Assembly: GCA_932521035.1 (NCBI GenBank)
Contig: OW051497.1
Location: forward strand, 7,130,001-7,194,000
DNA length: 64,000 nt
Reading direction: 5' to 3'
DNA from: Oscheius dolichura
Lineage: Eukaryota > Nematoda > Chromadorea > Rhabditida > Rhabditidae
Shown: piece by piece, positions 24,120 to 36,746 of the stretch
Layout of the letters: every line of letters starts with the position of its first letter
How positions within the stretch are numbered: position 1 is the first letter of the stretch
Program-made: the position numbers and the translations under genes
Notes under the pieces: model-generated
What the model was told of the DNA's origin: nothing
What the model saw: only the letters and a program-made list of their open reading frames with translations
Databases searched by the model: none

Positions 24120-24860
24120 ATGCCCTTGTTTGGTTGATGTTTGACGGTTTCGATAACATCGAACTTTTTCTCCCAAGAGACGTAAACTTCCTCGTTAACT
24201 CGCACTTAAACTGTTTCAGCGCTAAAAACTCAAGAGAGAAAAGGAATTGGTCAAAGTTCGCGGACCTCCATGATCTTATCATTTTGACAGTAATACATTT
24301 GGATCGGTCAGGTGCCGCTCTTTTTCCTCCCATCAGGCTCGTTGGGTGTGTAGGCCGTTTTTTTGACATCTTTCGACAAAGAGGCACAACGAGGAAATCC
24401 TCCACGTGAACTTGTTCGTTGATTCGGTAGGAATTCGAGGGTGCGGTCGGTCCTCGAACTAATGGACTCAAGCCAGGAATGTGAGGAATTAAGCTTTTAG
24501 AGGGATTGCACGGCTGCAAGCCGAAGAACTGTGTTTTGGTGACATTTTGTCCCTGAAAAAAAAACTGAGAAACACCTAGCTGTTATTCTTTATATACCCA
24601 AGGTTATAGAAAACTGGACTATCATATTCTATTTCGAGACTTCTTGGCAGTCCAATGTTTTACGACTTTCGCGTTGATAATACCAGGAAATTTGACCGTG
24701 GTCTTCTTACGTAAAGATAGAAAATCATCTCGTATCATTTCTCTGTTTTCTCGACGAAAACACAAAAAATGGCTGGTAAACAGCACTCCCCAAGCATTCG
24801 AAATAGTTGATCAACTAATGATCGTGACAGATCCGTGCTGCCATCCATTATGTTAAGGCA
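24120..24860 (+). CDS. Probable further exons of the alsin-like C-terminal block
   Basis: Several plus-strand open pieces flanked by splice-like sites are rich in helix formers: WSKFADLHDLIIL, FFDIFRQRG, RLQAEELCFGDILSLKKKL and QAFEIVDQLMIV. They look like parts of a Dbl-homology domain, which in alsin precedes the PH domain. I could not fix the intron phases across all of them, so limits and order are tentative. Confidence 0.3.
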
Positions 24861-25003
24861 GTCAGCTGATCGGTTCACCAAATCGGCGATTGTTTGTGCG
24901 CTTTTCTATGGATAAGTCACGCGAACTGCGAAGAAAATCCGTCCCGAAGAGCGATTGAGTGAGATTCCGACAGCCCGTATGACAAAAACCTAAAATATTT
25001 CAG

Positions 25004-28000
25004 ACGGATGATGAAAAGGAAACTCTAACACGATTTATAACGATTTGGACAAGAAAGAATGTCCTCCTTCAACGATTGGTCACCTCGACGAAGAAAACGA
25101 AACAAGAAGCATGGGCTAATCCCAAGCTGGTTAGGGGTCCTCATACCAGACATAACTCTAATTCTCTTAGGCCCATCTGAAAGCTCCTGGAAGGTTTCTA
25201 GTAGATGTCTTCCGCGTCGGGGAAGGACAGAGGATTAAGAACATAGTTGTTGAGCAGCCTCGTTATTACCTCCACAAAATTACAGCCATCTATATTTTTC
25301 ATGATATTTTCGTCACGGAAGAGGTGCCTCTCATCTAAACTCGTCCTAATTCCTTATAGACTCGTGGATATAAATCAGTGATAAGATTCTGTCCAATCTC
25401 GTTGGTATGGGTAGAGACAAAAGAAGACGACCGTCTATTTGTCATCACTCCTGAAGCTCACTACTCCATCGACTTTACTAAAGATTCGGTAAAGTGAAAA
25501 CCGCTTGACTCTTCTAGTGTGGTGATTTTTACAGAACTGGTTCAGTCTGTGCTGCTGTAGTTGGGCCGACATCCTATTGGAGGGAAACCCTGTTCCTGCA
25601 AAAAGACAAGGACAATTTGAATTTAGCAACGATTGTTGGCGGGAGCACTTGAGACAAAAAAGCTATAACGGCAGTTGGAGATTTGGGAAACTCTGCGGAA
25701 GGTTAGCACACTTGAAATGCTGAAGATAGAAGGTCGTTTTTAGAGGTAAACTCACTGATTTGTTGACGGGCGACACAGAGGATGGCATGTTTGAAGATGA
25801 TTGGCTGCATGGGCAAGATCTCTACAAATAATAAAAGAAATAACTAGGTTTTAGATTTGGGCAAGTGTTCATGTCCTCGTCTCTTCCTGTAGGACAGTCC
25901 ATCTTCTACGTATCATCGGAGGAGTCTGCCTTCCAAAACAAAGATTTCTACAGAGGTGTTTTTGAAAAAGGAGAGCTTAACGGGCTTGCACATATACGGT
26001 ACTCCCGTTCTTTTAGACTTGCAATGATTTTAGGTACGCTAATGACTTTTGTTATGACGGTTTTACAAAGAATGGAGTGCCTAACGGGTTTGGAGTTATG
26101 ACATTGAACAACGAGGCAATACTGGGTAATTTCACAAACGGCACGTTGAACGGCTATGGAGTTATCTGTACAAATAGTGCGTTTCTTCTATTTGGAAGAG
26201 ATATCTCCTTTAGAAGAGAAAATGTTGGGAGAATTCATAGAAGGAAAGCTTCACGGACTTGGGATTATGATAAACATTGACGGTATTATAACAGAAGGCG
26301 AATGGAACGACGGAAAAATGAAGGTAGGCCATCTTGAGAAATAGAGTAAGGCCTTTCCAGAAAGGGAGGATAATTACTTCATCTAACGACGGTTCATTTC
26401 CACTGGAATATGAAGGAGAAACAGTCACGGGTGAGACATTGTACGAAATAGGGAAGCAGGTACCTCGTTGTATTTGAACAATATGATAAGCTCTAATTTA
26501 GGGAAAGTTACGGGTCTCGAAAGACATGTATATTGAGGGTTCTTTTACCGGTAACCTTATAAAACGGGATATTAAAATATCGGAAGCCGTACTTGTTCCA
26601 ATAATTGAGGCAATGTCTCCTGTGACGGATATGCTTTCCAGGTAATGGAAAAACTTTTAGTTGTCTATATTGTTAACAGCAATGGGCCGGATCTGTCTCA
26701 GTGGTCTGTACCGGTGGAAAAAAGATGGGCAAGCTTGTTCGAAGCTTTTGTTAAGGAGAATATCGGTTTGGAAACAAGTAAATTCACTTCTTTTTTAGAG
26801 AGTAATTTCCCCTTTTAGCCGATGACATTGAACTTGTAAGAAACATCTGGAACAGAATAGTTAGCGGCATGATCCGAGGAAAGGCGTTGGTCCACGGCGA
26901 TGTCAGCACCGGCTTCTGTGATTCTTTAGAAAGGATTCCACAATATGACGAATTCTGGAGTATTTATTATTTCAATAATGCATCAGAATATTGGAGATTG
27001 GTATGTTATCCGTGCAATCAGTTGAAAGTGGGCGATAGTCCCAGGATAACGAGTATCATCCCCTGAAACGATTGATGAACGGAGTAGTGGAAGTTTTCAC
27101 GGCCAGTTACTCGGATATTTCTGCTCATCCTGTCATGTATTCCCACTGTGTTCTGGAGACGAAATACTTTATTGCCGAAATTTACCGAATCTACAGGTAA
27201 CAACTCTAAGAATGATCGCTCATCTGCTTTTCAGGATGTTGTTTCCCAGTTTTCCTGAAAGCTCATGGTCTCACGCTCCTAAACAAACAGACAATCTTCC
27301 AAACACTCCAATATCTTCTCCTGATTCTTCTCCAGAAAAGTATAAATTCCTTTATTTGATTAATAATAAGGCTTAGGACAAATCGAAGGAAGGTTGCCAT
27401 TCCTGTACCCATACCCTGCTCGGATTTTATTGCAGAGGTAGAAGTGAACTCTTCCCCGGCATCAGATATTTATAGACATACTTTTGTCGCTGCTCGCCGA
27501 TTTTGTTTACCATTTATTCTCTTTATAACATGGAACGGGAAGAGAAATACTGGAATAAGGCGATGTATCTCAACGCCCACACAGATGTTAAACTTCTCAC
27601 TCATTTGGAAGTGAATCAGTGAGAAACTGTCGTTTACCGTAAACAACAGACATTGTAGAGATCTCTGGCCAATTGCTATTAGTAACGCTAGTACCAGAGA
27701 TCTGGACAGACCCATTGTAGGATACTCCTCTTAGCAATACAATTTGGGTTCAGATAGTCACCACGGCGAGGGATAAGTTCTACCGTCGAGCGGTGGACAG
27801 TCTTCAAAGACTGCCAAGTGAAACCAATCCCTCGACAAAACTACGACTCCTGGCAGAGACATACACCGTCATGGAACAAGTGAGTCGCTAAGTTTAACCC
27901 CAAGGGATGCATATTTTGGTAGCTGTGAAACAAGGGCAATGTGTTTAGGAAAAGGCCCTAACGGACCAATGAACGTGCTGTCCTGAAAACAGAACTAACT

Positions 28001-31000
28001 GCTTGAAGAATGAGATTGATTGTTATTGAAGAAAAGGACAAGCGTTTTAGAGCTCTCTAGTACCGCAAGCTTAGAATAGACGACGTGTTTCGCGGAGCCC
28101 TTTTGAAAGCGAGCACTTTAGGGAAATGGGGTTGTATGACCAGTTGGCGGAAACAGTAGAGACTCCAAAGCAATATTTCAAAAGTTCAGCTTTGTTAGCA
28201 AAAACAACGCTATGGTAAAGCACCAAAGCTCCCATAAGGGCATTCATTGTCACTTTGTTTCTTAGTAATCCTTAACTAGATGTTTTCGACAAGTAAAGTA
28301 CAGGGCCTAGTCTGCACTAGTCTTCATGAATTCCTTTTAGGAAAGGGTATTTTTTACTGCCTACAACAGAAATATTTTCCCCTTGTACGATCTTGTCCAC
28401 ACAAAATAAGGACAGATCCAAGGCGAAAAATATCAAGTCCTACCTAACATTCTTTACCAACATGATTTCCGGTGCAACATGACGACGAGGACGATCGCGT
28501 GTACTTTTTGTTTTGGTACTTTTTATGTGTCTTTCGCTCGGCGGCAGCTTCCTTCTCCGCCAACTTTTTTCTCTACGAAAGGACAGCCTAGGACAGTTTT
28601 AGGTTTTGACAAAGAGTCACTTGCTAGTTTTGTGTACACTGCGTAGATTTTTTCGGTGTGGGCTCGAACAACATTGTGGGGAGAGAGTCCAGAGTGCATC
28701 TGCACTCTCTAAACTCCACGAAATCGCCTGACATTCCGGCCCGAGAAAGCGGAATGATGTAGCGGGAGAGGGGGGAGAGCTGTCCTCCTCTGCGGTTTTC
28801 ATGTTTACCCGCCCGCGGTACGAGTCATTTCAGCTGTCTGACATTAGGTCCCTCTTTCTCACAGCAAGCGTTGTGTGCAGCTGACAGTTTTCCACATCAT
28901 CCCGGCGGCACAATGGCTACCTTTCAGTAATTGTTTTGACAAATGTCTAGCCATGACTCAAAAATTTCACGTACATTGAGCTCTTCCCGGACAACAATCG
29001 ACTAGGAAGTTTGTTTACTACTAGACAGAATAATACCCCCTCCCTCCCTCCTTATTTGCCCTTAAAAAGTAGTCTCTCTCCCACTCTTTTCTATTAGAAC
29101 TGGGAAATATGTACAGTATTTATTGGGGCAGTAGTAACAGACATACATACATTTAAATTAAAATGAGAAAATAAGTACAAGGAATATAAACGCGAAAAGA
29201 AATAAGACTTAGAGGAATATATTAGGAAGAGACGATTGTTAAAGCGGATACACCGAATGGTTTTATGGAACGGGAATTGTACCTGAGGATGTGTGACAGC
29301 CGACCGGCGAATGAGAGAATCTATTGAGTGGGACTTTGTACAGGGAGCTAAGCTAGTGGCCGGACTGGAAATTCGGTATCATTGGGGTGATTTACTCAGC
29401 AGCTACCAATTCTCGTGTCAGCGCTTGATCCAACATCTCGTGGAAGCATTTTTGGGAGTTATCATTGTAGTCAGATGGTTTTGGAGAGTTACCAGCGGAG
29501 GAGTTAGCGACTGAAGAGGAGCCGGAGTGGGATGGATTCCACATTCCGCTGGCTACGGCAAAGGCAACCGCGTCGGTTTCCTCTTGTCGCTTGTCCAGGC
29601 CAAAATTCTTTTTCTAAAATGCCTTTGTACAAGAAAAAAACGCGCCTTACCTGGTATTTGGGGTGGTGGCGGAATGGGGAGTCAGGGCCAACGGAGTCTG
29701 GAAGGTCCTCGTCTCTTATGAGTGGACGTAGCCGGATACAACTGTTCTCTTCGGGGGTTTTCTTCTTCGGTGGTTGGTCAGGCTTGCTCCGGGCGAGCAC
29801 TGAAAGTTCACCTGCTAAATGGTTAACTTTTAAGATAAATACCTTTGGAGATGTCCTCAATAAGGCGGTCATCTTCAGATTTAGTAGGAGGGATAAGGTG
29901 TGGTAGAGGCTCCTCGTCCGATTCAACTAGCCCTCTCAAAACGGAACTGTGTTTAACTGTCCCCAATGGCACAAAAGTCTCCTGGTGTGAGCGTTTTCTC
30001 TTCTTCTCACCCGGAAGCTAAAAATTGTTGTTATCAGACGGAGGTTTGTTGATTGTTTACCATGGAAGGCTGTAAAGTGGCAGCACTAGAAAATGCCCTA
30101 GGACGCATGTCGCTTGATACGCTTTGCTTAGGCGAAGGAATAGCCGATTGGGACGCCGGTCGAGCAAGGTTCTTCAAATAAAGACAATGGTTTGCTTGAA
30201 TTTGTTGACCACCTACCGCGAGGTTGAGTGCATCCAAGCCAGAAAATCCTTGAATTCCATTAGGCATACTGCCAAATACAAAGGGATTCATGCCCATTAG
30301 TTGCATTTGTTGCTGTTGGAGCATGAGGAAGGAGAGGGCGCTCATCGTGTTCAAATTTTCGTTACTCATGAGGAGGGGGAGATCGCCGGTGGAGAGGGCA
30401 GACGACTTTGCCTGAAATGAAGAGATGAAAATAGTCAGGAGTAGTCCGCCCATCCGGAGGCAGAGCGATAACATCGCACTTCTCGTGTACTAAGAGTGCG
30501 AACCTACGCTCCGTGGATTTACGCAAAGTACAATAAACCTCCACGCATATTTGGCGGCAAAACGGAAAGTCTAATTGTATTGTTGCCGCAATATACGCTC
30601 TTTTGTGCCAAAACAAAAGGGTAGGGAGTAGGAATTCAGAAAAAGAACTTACAGTAGGTATATGGCCTGGTGTAGAAAGTAGATTGAGTGCATCAGGGAT
30701 AGTTGAAATGAGAGCCGAAATGTCGGCGTTTAGCTGAGCGGCGTTGTTTTCCATCTGTAAAATAGGGTTGGATGACCGTGTTTGAATCAAGAGGAGGACG
30801 AGAGCGAGCGAGCGAGAGGACAAGTTGAAAATGTGGATCTACAACGCTGTCCGGGGACTTGTGGATTGCGAGCGTCCCAATATAAACAGGTTATAGTGCA
30901 GCCGCCAAAACAACAGTGCAAGCCTCGGGCGGTCGTCAATGGTACCAGAGTACGTGACTAGAACTAAGAGGGGAGAAAGAATGTGTGCACAAAATTGTGG

Positions 31001-34000
31001 CATAGAGTAAAAAAGTCAAAACTATAAATTTTTCGGGAGCCACCAGTTTGACAAAGGGTGAACGAGTACTTAATGACGAGTACCACCCCCATCGACCCCC
31101 CGCAATATTTTGCAGCAAAAAGATAAATAGGGAACAATGGTGCGGAGCAGTTGCTCTCAGGGCTGCGCAGTAAGTCTGTCCGTCCTCTTGTCTGGTTTAG
31201 GAGCTTCACTTCTTGGTCGCACGAGAGAGGAAGCACAGCTGTTCTTTTTTGTGAACAACAACGAAAAGGAGGGTGGGCCAAAACATGGGGAGAGCTCCTA
31301 GTATTCCCGCCTCAATTACAATTGGGTCCCACTTAGTAAAGGGAATGTGGAAATCGACTGTAAGAATATGAAATACGGAGAGGCTTACCAGGCCTTTCCT
31401 GGCAGAAAAAGGCGAAGAAGGGCAACCGCTAAATAGACTCCTCCCCTTGTAAAATGAATGGGGGGGGGGGGGGGGGGGGGGGCTGGGATTCATTAGTTAA
31501 TTTGCCTCAAGAAATTGTTTTCTAAGTCGCGCGAATGTCCAGCAAGGGCCGAACCCGCCAAGATGGGGACGGACAGGGTCCGCACGGAAAAACTCCGCCC
31601 ATGCCGCCAACGCTGAGAGATAGAGGCGGGGCTCCTTGTGTCCCTTCCGTACAACACGTGACCCCCCCCCCCCCCCCCCAGAAGGCACTATTCACAAACA
31701 GTCAACCCACACGTATGATCAATATGAGAGGGTACTAATTGGGACGGCACTCAATCATTTGGTGATCTCATTGGGGTGAGGGTATATGCCAAATTGGAAG
31801 AATTGGGGTAAAATAACATCTTCATCAATTTTACCATATTAATTATGAAAATCTGTAATAAGAAAGGATTTGCATTTGTCTGGGCGACTAAAGAACAGAA
31901 ATTTGTTGTGGCTGCCCAGCTGAGAAAGCAGAGTGTTAGTCGAGACTCTGTTTGTGCAGCTAAACTTTCTGACCTATTCCGACCTTGAGGACGTTGAGGG
32001 CACTCCGTAGACCGCGCCATACGAAAAATTGTATTTCGAGAAAAGAAAAAAAGACGCAGAGCAGGAAAAAAGAGTTCCCCCTACTGGTTACTTTCTCGTG
32101 ACACAACAGCCCACATGCGTGTGTATATGTGTGTGGACCTCGAAAACATAAAGTGCGCGTCTTTTACTTATGCCACTATTTCTAAGCAAGGTCGAAGTTT
32201 TGTCTGACACTTCCTCACTTGAGTTCTCTCAGTTTCGAGTGCAGAATGCGGCTGCACCGATAACAATTTTTGATCTGTACTCCGCTCGCTCAGCATAAGC
32301 GAAGCCGTCGACCATTGTGTGTTACTGACAATGCCCGATGGTGTGAACTGGGACACAGAGGCTGTACCGCAAGGACACGATGTCTGGCAGAGGGGGCAGC
32401 CGTCACCGCCGGGGGGATAGGGGAAGACGACAATAGGCTACCAGCGCCTAGAGGGGGAGGTTCTGACGGTGCAATAGTTTTTTTGCAAGCTGATTACGAC
32501 GACAAGCAGGGGCCAAAACATTCGTAGTTGTTCTTCAGCGCGCCGAAGACCAAGCGTTGTCGGTGGCCTCAAAACAACCCCAAAGAGTAGGTTTGGGGAG
32601 CAGTAGTCGCTTTTAAACGCCTTGAAGAACCATTTTTTTTCAAACAAGTTCCTCTTCGTTTTTTATCATCAAGATTGAATCAATGGGAGAAAAAAAGCGA
32701 AAAGTGCATGGGTGTTCGCGTGGGGCCCAGTAAACCGGTATTCTACGAGGAAAGGAACAGAAGAATGGGGAAGCGTGGCCACGTTTGAATATCGTTTCTT
32801 GGGCTCGAGCATACAATGGCTACTGCCGGGAATACTCTAAAATGACAAAACGGAAAAGGGCGTTCATTGGGACGCACTGCCGTTCTGTTTGCATGCACCA
32901 ACTACGATCAATCGGGCTAGAGGATGATTTGTTTCGAATAATTTTCTGCACTGCCAATCTACAGAACCATTTGCGAAAGAGGAAACATCTATTTTAGTTC
33001 AAAAACTAGCAAAATTATGCGGAAGCATCGGGTGAAAGAGGCTAGGTAATGCGAGCTGGACTGTTCATTTTGCTCTGCGCGCAAATATCACGACGAAAAA
33101 CATTTCTTCCCCCGTCAGAATGGCTAATTTTTCCTTGTACTGCAAGATTTTTACTTTTTGTTATTGCCTTGCCCCTCTGACTGTCCTTGGTCTTACAAAG
33201 GGCATATTTCCTCCTCTCTAGATACTGTAGTACCTCCGTAACGGATCGGCTTCCCCCTCAACAGCAAATTCATTTATCCAAAGATCCCGAAGGACACTGT
33301 CTGCCCCGTTAATTTTATCAAAGATGAAGGCAAAAGGACAAACACCTAAATGTTATTTCGGAAAAATACTTTACAATTCAAGGGAAAAGTGCGCCAACTT
33401 TTTGTTTTGCTATCGAGGAGTTATGTCTAGAAGAAGCTTTATGCACTTGCCACAAGCGGGGGAACTTTTTACAACAATAGACTATTTTCTTGGGAGAGGG
33501 AAAACGCCACCTCAACTGGTCGGGAAAAGGGGCTAAACAGTATTTAGCCCTAGGGGGAATATAGTCAACGTGCCGGGTCGGGAAAGTTCGCCGAAAAAGT
33601 AGGACAACGAGTCTAGGCCACTAGTAAAGCCTGGTTCCACGCCGCAGTAGAAAAGGTGGCCGTTCTTTTGTTAAGACATCAGTGAAACAACCAGAAGAAG
33701 AACACAGACTATGATCTGATAATTGTTTTGAAAGAGTTCCGCTTTACTACTACTTCTCCAATGGACAAAAGTACAGACCAAGGACTATGCGATGATTGTT
33801 TGTGGCGCGCGGGCTCTTCAAGTCTTACCGCAATAGTGTCAATATTTCGAGTAAAAGGTTGCCGAGAAAAAACGAGGCGCAGGGTGAAAGGGGCAACTGA
33901 CCACCGCTAAAAACTTCTAACCAAAAGAATATCCTCGTTACTATACTAAACGCTCCTTATTAGTTAGTGATCTTCTCCCTCTTGCCTTAGACAGTAAACA

Positions 34001-36083
34001 ACTATGTTTTCCTAAGTTCATTGTGGATCTTCCGTTTAGTACTACCCCTCACGTACAGCAGCTTAAAATTATCATTTACTGTGACTGTTGGTTTGGAGGG
34101 GGCTCTCCGTGTTATTCTAAAGAACAGCTCGATGTTTGTCGAGTTCTTGTTGAGATACGGTGTGAACGTAGAGGGCAAGTGCTACATACAGGCAATATAG
34201 AGATTTCTGACTACTGTCTTCTCCCCAATAGAAATTATACTTCCGCTTAATGACCGTATATATGGTTCTACGAAGCAGAAATTGTTTTCTGTCTGGGTGG
34301 GAAGCTGATTCAATCCGAAGAGGAAAGTGCTCATTTAACCGGAGCAGGAGTCTTCTAATTACATGTTTAGAGGTAGCCGTAATTGACCGAGGCTGACTAT
34401 AATCTTGTCCATCTCGTCGCTACGATTTCCTAAATTGGAACACGCGTTCCTATTTTGGAGGAAGTACTTGCATCTCGCAGACATACAAAACAGGCCGTGG
34501 CTTTCTCCTTTCCGCGAGGTCGACGCTGCTGCCCAGCACAAAAAAAGAGGATGTCGACGAGTTCAACGGTGACGGGGGCTAGACAACTACCGTACGCTAG
34601 ACGCAAAAAAACCGTATACTGTCAAACAAGCCATAAATCAAAGGAAGAAGCTTTCATTGCTCATGTTTGAGTACTTTCTAATTTTAGAATGGCGCGAACA
34701 TTTCGGATGATAAGCTTCCTGCACTTTTCTGATAGTACAAATTCTGTACGGGCGAAGGTCGGGTCTATTTCACAACAAAAACATGAAATGTTAAACATTC
34801 TTTAGTCAGGGCACAGCAGGGATGAGTCAAGATTTCACATTGGTACCTTGATGTCTAAAGGGGCAGTCATAACCCCCAGCCCCCAACCAATTCACGAAAC
34901 ACGTCCTTCAGAAGCACTATCACAGAATTGAGCTGTTTATGTTTTCATTCTATCGTCTGTTCTTTGCTGTCTAAGCATGTAGAGCACTAAAAGGGATTTT
35001 TACATAAGGAGGAAGAGACTCTTAGAAGACGTCATACACAAAAACAGGCCATTCAATATAGGCGGAGGTGGCAGTTTGCACTATGTTTAGAAGATTTTCT
35101 CTCTAAAAATTGTGCATTGTTGCTCAGAGTACAATAAAAAGGTCAGGATAGACAACAACTTGGAATGCCCTTTTAGACATCCAGGAATAACAAGAGAAGG
35201 GCACTTCTGATGGGGGATTGGACTAGACAACGGGCAGAAGGGGGAGCAATAGCTACGATTTTGTTTACTGGAACACGGTGTTCTCTGTTTCTGATTATTT
35301 TTCGTATAGATACAGTAGTCTACCAGTTCTAAAGGAGATACTTTTACACAGAAAACACAAAAAATTACCCTCACTCCTGGTAAAAAAAGGAAGATTGATT
35401 GTGTGCTTGACGCTTGATGCTTGCAGCAATGGCACAATAGACTTTTTGATCTGTTCCAGCAATTTTTACATCGAGATCTCCGGGTTTTGTCCGTTATTAC
35501 AACCGGAATCGGGAATTCTTTATCAGTTTTTGGACAAAAGTGCACCCGGAGGGCAGATAATATCAAAACCGCATAGAGAGGCCTTTTACATTTTGTCGGG
35601 CTTCTGTCGGCAGCTTGTCCTTTATTTACGCGTCGATTGCCGCTTGAAAAGTGCACTCACAGGTAAAAAAGTGCATTGGAAGGGCAGATAGGAGGTTGAT
35701 CTATGCGACAGACACGCACCACCGGTTCACAAGAGAGAGAAAGAACTAAAGCCGTGGCCCGTATTAAATATATCAAAACAAAAATTTCCCCTTCTTTTCA
35801 GTGTATCGCTGAGCAAACGGAAGTGGGCGATCGACACGTATTCACGGCTGATAGTTTACTTCCAGCATTTATGTAAGTATTTATGAAAAGTTTAAGACTT
35901 TCTGAAGGGCAAGATCATTTCAGCTATGTGGTAATTCGAGCGCAAATCCGGCATCTGGGTTCAGAAATCCTGTTTTTGGATGACTTTAGCAGAGAATGGA
36001 GAGGGGAAGGGGCGGTTGCCTTATTATTTACTATTTTACAAAGTTCCTACATGTACATATGCAATGAAAGAAGCTTAGTCTAG
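25004..36083 (+). CDS. ALS2-like: Alsin-like, PH-MORN-VPS9 block with 7.9 kb intron
   Basis: Twenty exons join in phase for 816 residues: 25004-25129, 25171-25323, 25360-25488, 25535-25701, 25744-25812, 25855-25998, 26034-26176, 26214-26323, 26361-26459, 26502-26641, 26680-26777, 26819-27000, 27045-27196, 27235-27339, 27371-27437, 27476-27618, 27650-27716, 27754-27879, 35802-35872 and 35924-36083. First comes a helical end of a Dbl domain, then a PH-like domain (IFHDIFVTEE ... ISLVWVE ... LFVITPE). MORN repeats follow: YNGSWRFGKLCGRGKL, DDWLHGFGQVF, FEKGELNGLAHIRY, FTNGTLNGYGVI and FIEGKLHGLGIM. The end is a VPS9 domain split by the long intron: the helix ending in LAETYTVMEQ continues after splicing with ADSLLPAFIYVVIRAQ, IRHLGSEILFLDDF and EGAVALLFT. 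VPS9 domains activate Rab5. Intron 25813-25854 has a GC donor. AATAAA is at 36215-36220. Confidence 0.82.
29392..30754 (-). CDS. Unidentified disordered protein nested in alsin intron
   Basis: Six exons in phase give 321 residues: 30754-30653, 30411-30217, 30171-30061, 30017-29843, 29811-29651 and 29613-29392. An acceptor (ttttacag) ends directly at the ATG. The N-terminus is helical and Leu/Asn/Ala-rich. Next comes a Met/Gln-rich stretch, then a Ser/Pro-rich segment, a basic patch (GEKKRKRS) and many Pro/Glu/Asp/Lys motifs. The last ~20 residues form a compact helix (KCFHEMLDQALTRELVAAE). The basic cluster and low complexity fit a nuclear regulatory protein, but I recognise no domain. The gene lies wholly inside the 27880-35801 intron of the alsin-like gene, on the other strand. 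A minus-strand AATAAA lies near 29120. Confidence 0.65.
31460..31482. repeat. Poly-G tract (23 G)
   Basis: An uninterrupted run of 23 G on the plus strand, inside the long alsin intron. Such tracts are G-quadruplex-prone and unstable in Caenorhabditis lacking the DOG-1 helicase. A run of 18 C follows about 180 bp downstream. Confidence 0.95.
31662..31679. repeat. Poly-C tract (18 C)
   Basis: An uninterrupted run of 18 C on the plus strand, equivalent to poly-G on the minus strand. Together with the poly-G run at 31460-31482 it forms an inverted homopolymer pair about 180 bp apart, able in principle to pair as a hairpin. Confidence 0.95.
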
Positions 36084-36433
36084 TTATAGGAACGGTTAGC
36101 TCTTTTCCAGTTAAGACAAATAGGTTAGAATAAGTAGGTGGTGGTGAGAAATGCATTCCTTTTTTACGGTTGTGTCAGCATTTTATCTATTTGTCATTTT
36201 ATGGGTGTTTGTTCAATAAATCTCTATATTTCAAGTCCATTCCATGCCATGTGTGTCGAAAGACTAACATATTTTCACACATTTCATAATCCAGCTTTTA
36301 GCGAAGTGCATTCGCACTTTCCAAACACGAGGCCTCTGGATTAATCTCAATCAAATTCTTTTCTAAAAAGGAAAAACGAAGAAGAAGCTTCTACCTGAAC
36401 CGACGGCAGCAAGCAAGTCACTTCTAATACATT

Positions 36434-36746
36434 ATGGCTAACATGTCTAACCAAAATAATCAACTGGATTCGCTCATTAGTATCTTACTTGGAGAGTATA
36501 CAATTACATGCCACACAAAGCCGAATTCCTATAGTCTCACAAGCAGTCGGTGAGTTTCAAAAACATAATTGTCGCGGTTGTTCCTCCTACGCATGTGCTG
36601 TCTTATTTTATTCTCTTTTTGGAGTAAATAGTGTCTGCTCTTCTTTTAGCTTCCACTTTTGGAAGAAAAATGCCATAAAAGGAGCCAGGATTGCTGGAAA
36701 CATAGCGTTCTCCCGAAAACCGTGTCGAACCGTAAACAGCACCTGA
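36434..36746 (+). CDS. Possible small two-exon gene (70 residues)
   Basis: Exon 36434-36549 ends at a strong donor (gtgagt). A 100 nt intron ends in tcttttag, and exon 36650-36746 continues in phase to a TGA. The predicted protein starts MANMSNQNNQLDSLISILLG and ends in a basic segment. No family is recognised. The splice signals are good but the ORF is short, so this could be chance sequence downstream of the alsin-like gene. Confidence 0.35.

Noticed and set aside
26430-26480. A 21 nt intron after GTCACG in the alsin-like gene
   Set aside because: Reading through to the next donor keeps the frame and avoids an implausibly small intron.
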